From: Endothia cerciana | Taxonomy: Eukaryota > Ascomycota > Sordariomycetes > Diaporthales > Cryphonectriaceae | Length of the DNA stretch: 64,000 nucleotides | Reading direction: 5' to 3' | Assembly (NCBI GenBank): GCA_026119935.1 | Contig: JALRMH010000059.1 | Location: forward strand, 124,001 to 188,000 | Shown: piece after piece, positions 60,735 to 64,000 of the stretch | How the letters are laid out: every line of letters starts with the position of its first letter | Position numbering within the stretch: the stretch's first letter is position 1 | Notes under the pieces: generated by a model | Told to the model about the DNA's origin: nothing | The model's input: the letters and a program-made list of their open reading frames with translations, nothing else | Database searches by the model: none | Position numbers and translations under genes: made by a program

Positions 60735-61896
60735 GGCAATACTGTCTTAAATATGCTCAGTGGCCTCCCCCACCGAAGAGAGGCGGTGAATACAGGAAGA
60801 TAAGTTATAGGCACCACAGTTGCCAAGTCCGCCGGTCTTCCAGCTGGCTGCACCCTGTCTTCATGACCTTCCAAGCGACGAGGAGAGCTGGCAGTATTGG
60901 CAGGGCGAGGTTCCATAGCCCAGGTCCCCGAAATTAGGCACATACCAAAGACCGAAAATGACAAAGAATGCGATAGATCCTCGAGACACACGCTCTCTAA
61001 GAAGCAAGACCACCGTCTTCGGCTTGCGAAGGCGGTCCCCCTCTTATCCTTCAAGTCCTATATCTGCATGGTGATGTGGATCACGGCACTGATAATGCCT
61101 GTCAAGACAAGTCCGGGCCCGCTCACATCACAACTATCCTCGTATGGAAAGCATCCCGCCATGATGTACAGAGAACCGCTGTTATGCATAGCGAAGGCGC
61201 CAGCTATGTACAAGTCCCGGATGTAGAACGCCTCGTCGGAGCCTTTCGAATCGTTGTAAAGCCTAAGTAATAAGGTGGATAGAGACTCCTTGACGCCAGA
61301 CATTTAGGCAATAGTTGAGGCCGAGACTAGAGGGGTATGCTGACGAGTATCGTGCGTCTTATTTGATCGCTACTGATCTTGTCGTTAGGAATCGGTCACC
61401 ATGGCTTGTTCATGCGGTCCTCTACTGCTGCGTCAGGGCTCCACTGGTTGGAGAGGTTGAAGATGAGCGTGTGCCACCTGTTGAACAATACCACCGCCGT
61501 CAAGTTTTTCAAGGTGTCTGGCAACGAGGGCGAAGGGTAAGCATCGACGAGTGGAATTTCTGCAAGAGCCGCTAGGATGTCAAAGGCTGTGTTTGGGACA
61601 ATAAAGGTAATAACATCGCTCTCGAAATACTCCCAAATGATCTTGGACAAACTGTAGGCAGAGCACGCGAATCTATGCAGCCTGCCCTGGGGGCCCATAG
61701 ACCTGGTGGTGCCTTTGCATAAAATGTCCGTCATATTGAGATTATTCTCCAAAGTCGCTCTGCCAAGGACAGGTACTATCAATTTTGTGTCAAGGACGGA
61801 CATGGGGAGACCTTGATTGATTCTTGATGTCTTCGAACCGATCGTATCCATGGCCATCATCACCTGTATGGAAAAATGCCGGTATTGACGTGGCAC
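60735..61896 (-). pseudogene. UbiA-family prenyltransferase relic
   Basis: The N-terminal 166 codons are open. The frame IIWEYFESDVITFIVPNTAF followed by LFNRWHTLIFNLSNQWSPDA and VEDRMNKPW matches the first helices and the first Asp-rich motif (NQxxPxxxxED...NKPWRP) of fungal UbiA-type membrane prenyltransferases. TGA (61396-61398) then replaces the Arg expected after NKPW (CGA to TGA would do it), and in-frame sequence continues as PIPNDKISSDQIRRTIL. In a shifted frame come LYNDSKGSDEAFYIRDLYIA and IHITMQI, then a stop, then DLKDKRG, the second Asp-rich motif (DxxDxxG-like). Further C-terminal sequence is scrambled between frames. Family members attach prenyl chains to aromatic or other acceptors, or act as terpene cyclases, and lie in specialised-metabolite clusters. 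This copy is inactive. Confidence 0.7.
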
Positions 61897-62285
61897 TACA
61901 GCTCCTGTGCGGCCTTCAGGATGTAGGACGATAAGCTCCCAAGGCAGAAATTAAACAGCACTGGGGATGGCCATGCTTTAGAGTTATCACATCACACCCA
62001 GATTAGATATCATCACGTACGTACTTCGCATTTGGTCTGAAAAATCAGGAAATTAGTCCCCACAAGACGAGATTCTTGAGCATGGGCCTTTTTCTATTGG
62101 TGATTTAGGTTTACTGTTGGTGATTCAGACCTGCACCGTGCCAGGCATCCCCACACTCCCATCAAAACTCCTTGGAATCTATCTATGTCAATACTGATCG
62201 CTGCTGAGGACGCCTTTTTCCACTGCTTGATAACTCTTGAAGCATTTCTTGGTGTTCTGCCCGTTGTCCAAGAGCAATATTCGCC
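61897..62285. other. divergent intergenic region
   Basis: About 390 bp between the divergent UbiA relic (minus) and the receptor gene (plus), presumably an old shared promoter region. Confidence 0.4.
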
Positions 62286-63787
62286 ATGGACCTGCCTATT
62301 GGCGCATTTCGCATTGTAGTACTATCTTTGCTTGGCACCGTCCTCGCTTTCATTGCTGTAACACTTCACCTATGGTCCAGATACATACAGAGGACGCGGC
62401 TGGCCCTCAATGATTGGAGTAAGTATCTCCTGGACTCTTTCCTCATCCTTTTCAGTACAATCTTACAATTTCCGAACCACTTCGCTACTACTTTTCTACC
62501 TTTGTTTTTTCTTTTTCGGTGGCGTTAGTCCCGCACTTCGCATAATGGACGAGAAGGAGAGAGGAAGCATTCCTTGGACGAACCCAATTCGCATGGAACT
62601 TCGTTCAGGTTATATAGTGGCTAATCTCGGATTCTGCAGTGGCCATTCTCGCATTGATACTTGCAATCAGTTCAGTAGCGGACGACCTAGCCGGTAGATT
62701 GTCTTTTTTTTCACGCCAGCCGAATTCCCAAATTAGACTGACGTCGTCCCTGACCTATGAGTAGCTGTGTTTGCTGGGAGTATCGGTTATCATCTCGTTG
62801 AGGTTATGACTTACCACCCCGAGGAGTTTGTCCTCTTTCTCAAGGTTTGTCGGCGGCCTTACTAGCTCTGAAGCACATCACGTGGCTAATATCTTCTCTG
62901 TCATTCAGGCTGAAATACCTGGACAAATACTTTGGGCAGCGGCAAACACTTGTATCAAATTCTCCATCTTGTTGCTATACGCCAAGCTCTTCCCCGACAG
63001 CAGTCTTCACCAAATCTGTTACGGCACCATGGCCATCACAACCTCGTACTTTATCCCGGTGATATGTGAGGCGTTTGTGTTCTGCACACCCGTGCAGTAC
63101 AACTGGGATAAGTCTCTCGCGGGCACGTGCGATGTGCGTGGGCAGAGCATGGCGTATCCTGTCGCTGGCAGCACCAATCTGGTTCTCGACACCATCATCG
63201 TTGCGCTGCCCATGCCGAAGGTTTTTAGCCTCCAGATGTCGCTCACAAAGAAATTGAGCGTGGCTTCAATGTTCAGTCTCGGCGCATTGTGAGTACTCCA
63301 ACGCCCCGTGTATATCTCCCGCACCGCATTCTCATAAACCCGGGCAGAATCTGCGTTATTTCTCTTCTCCGCGCCATCTCGATTACGCAGTGGGATTTGG
63401 AATGACATAACCTACTCCTGCGTGAATCTAATGATATATTCGGTCCTCGAGCCCACCCTGGGCATCGTCAACATCTGTCTGCCCACCATCAGACCTGCAC
63501 TGCTCGCCATTGTCGGTAAAAACACTCGCCCACAAAACACGTCTCTCGGTTACTCGAGTGGGGATCCCAGCAGTTGGAAATCTGCCCGCAAGGGCAGCGG
63601 GATTGTCCTTTCGAATCGGAGAAAATTGCAGGGCACTGACGCAGATATAGCGATGGTGGACTTCGAACGGCTGGATGACGAGACGAATACCCATGTCGAA
63701 GGGGGCCGCAGTGACGCAACACTTACCAGTATGGGTCCTGGGGAGATTACTGTTGAAAGGCGGTGGGAGGTCAATGGGCACCGTTGA
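62286..63787 (+). pseudogene. PTH11-like / fungal rhodopsin-like receptor, frameshifted
   Basis: Exon 1 (62286 to about 62420, GTAAGT donor) encodes the first helix: FRIVVLSLLGTVLAFIAVTL then RTRLALNDW. Later exons give AILALILAISSV, VFAGSIGYHLVEVMTYHPEE, then AEIPGQILWAAANTCIKFSI, a CFCTPVQYNW-like loop (FVFCTPVQYNWDKSLAG), LDTIIVALPMPKVFSLQMS and, after another intron ending near 63348, ICVISLLRAISITQWDL. There the frame breaks at about 63399-63401. One extra G turns DLND into a stop, and the normal sequence (ITYSCVNLMIYSVLEPTLGI) goes on in the next frame to 63787 with a hydrophilic tail. The small exons at 62520-62800 could not be fully resolved. Family role: seven-helix surface sensing. 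It is either a recent pseudogene or carries one sequence error. Confidence 0.65.
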
Positions 63788-64000
63788 CGTTGACAAATGT
63801 GAACGCGTGTCCCGGACTCCGGATATACCGCCCTTAGAAGGGCCTGGTTCGACAGACGAGGTGTGATAAGATGGTATTTCCTCTGCTTCGGAATCGCGCT
63901 TACTCTTATTCTTTGGTCTGAGAAAGGCCTCTTGGATTACGCCACCAGGGACGTGGACATCTGGGGTCGCATACGGCAGAAAGTAAGTATGTAGTGGGTA
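63788..64000. other. window edge, nothing recognised
   Basis: Only 213 bp remain, with no supported feature. Confidence 0.4.

Noticed and set aside
1..64000. CRISPR arrays, telomere repeats, rRNA, transposase or reverse transcriptase genes
   Set aside because: None seen on either strand; the simple repeats present are short microsatellites.

Overview
The window looks like nuclear DNA of a filamentous ascomycete (Pezizomycotina, probably Sordariomycetes). Genes are cut by short introns, mostly 50-100 nt, with GTRNGT donors, CTAAC-like branch sites and NAG acceptors. Several families are typical of filamentous fungi: Trichothecene-efflux (TRI12) MFS pumps, fungal rhodopsin-like and PTH11-like membrane receptors, 2EXR proteins, NACHT NTPases and fungal UbiA prenyltransferases. 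There is no operon structure, and I found no CRISPR array, rRNA or convincing tRNA.

Layout. 1-11.7 kb is a gene desert of normal base composition. 11.7-12.4 kb holds a frameshifted small protein kinase. 13.7-15.9 kb (minus) encodes an intact CHY zinc-finger protein. 16.3-18.2 kb (minus) carries an unfamiliar multi-exon gene, probably damaged. 18.7-20.7 kb is an intact Baeyer-Villiger-type flavin monooxygenase, followed by a badly broken TRI12-type transporter (21.6-23.8 kb); together they look like the remains of a small specialised-metabolism locus. 23.8-32.4 kb is mostly empty, with two relics.

32.4-47.8 kb is the healthy core. It holds a fungal rhodopsin-like membrane protein, a secreted SMP-30-like beta-propeller protein, a long-chain acyl-CoA synthetase, a rhodanese-containing ubiquitin protease (Doa4/USP8 type) and the ESCRT-0 subunit Vps27. 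The last two act on the same route, ubiquitin-dependent sorting at endosomes, and lie 0.75 kb apart on the same strand.

From 49 kb to the right edge almost every recognisable gene is dead or damaged: a Ser/Thr-rich secreted protein, another secreted protein, a 2EXR protein, an F-box-like fragment, a NACHT NTPase, a GMC oxidoreductase stopped by one internal TAG, a UbiA prenyltransferase and a PTH11-like receptor with a one-base frameshift. Several of the nonsense codons are TAG where the family expects Gln (CAG) or Trp (TGG), that is C:G to T:A changes at CpA/TpG. The housekeeping genes read cleanly through thousands of bases, so general sequencing error is an unlikely explanation, although one transporter frameshift sits in a C run.

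I did not find a clear new multi-gene system. The most interesting signals are the pseudogene-rich right arm with its shared mutation type, the lone intact monooxygenase beside a dead transporter, and genes that simple ORF scanning misses because they are split into exons on the strand opposite the longer ORFs.
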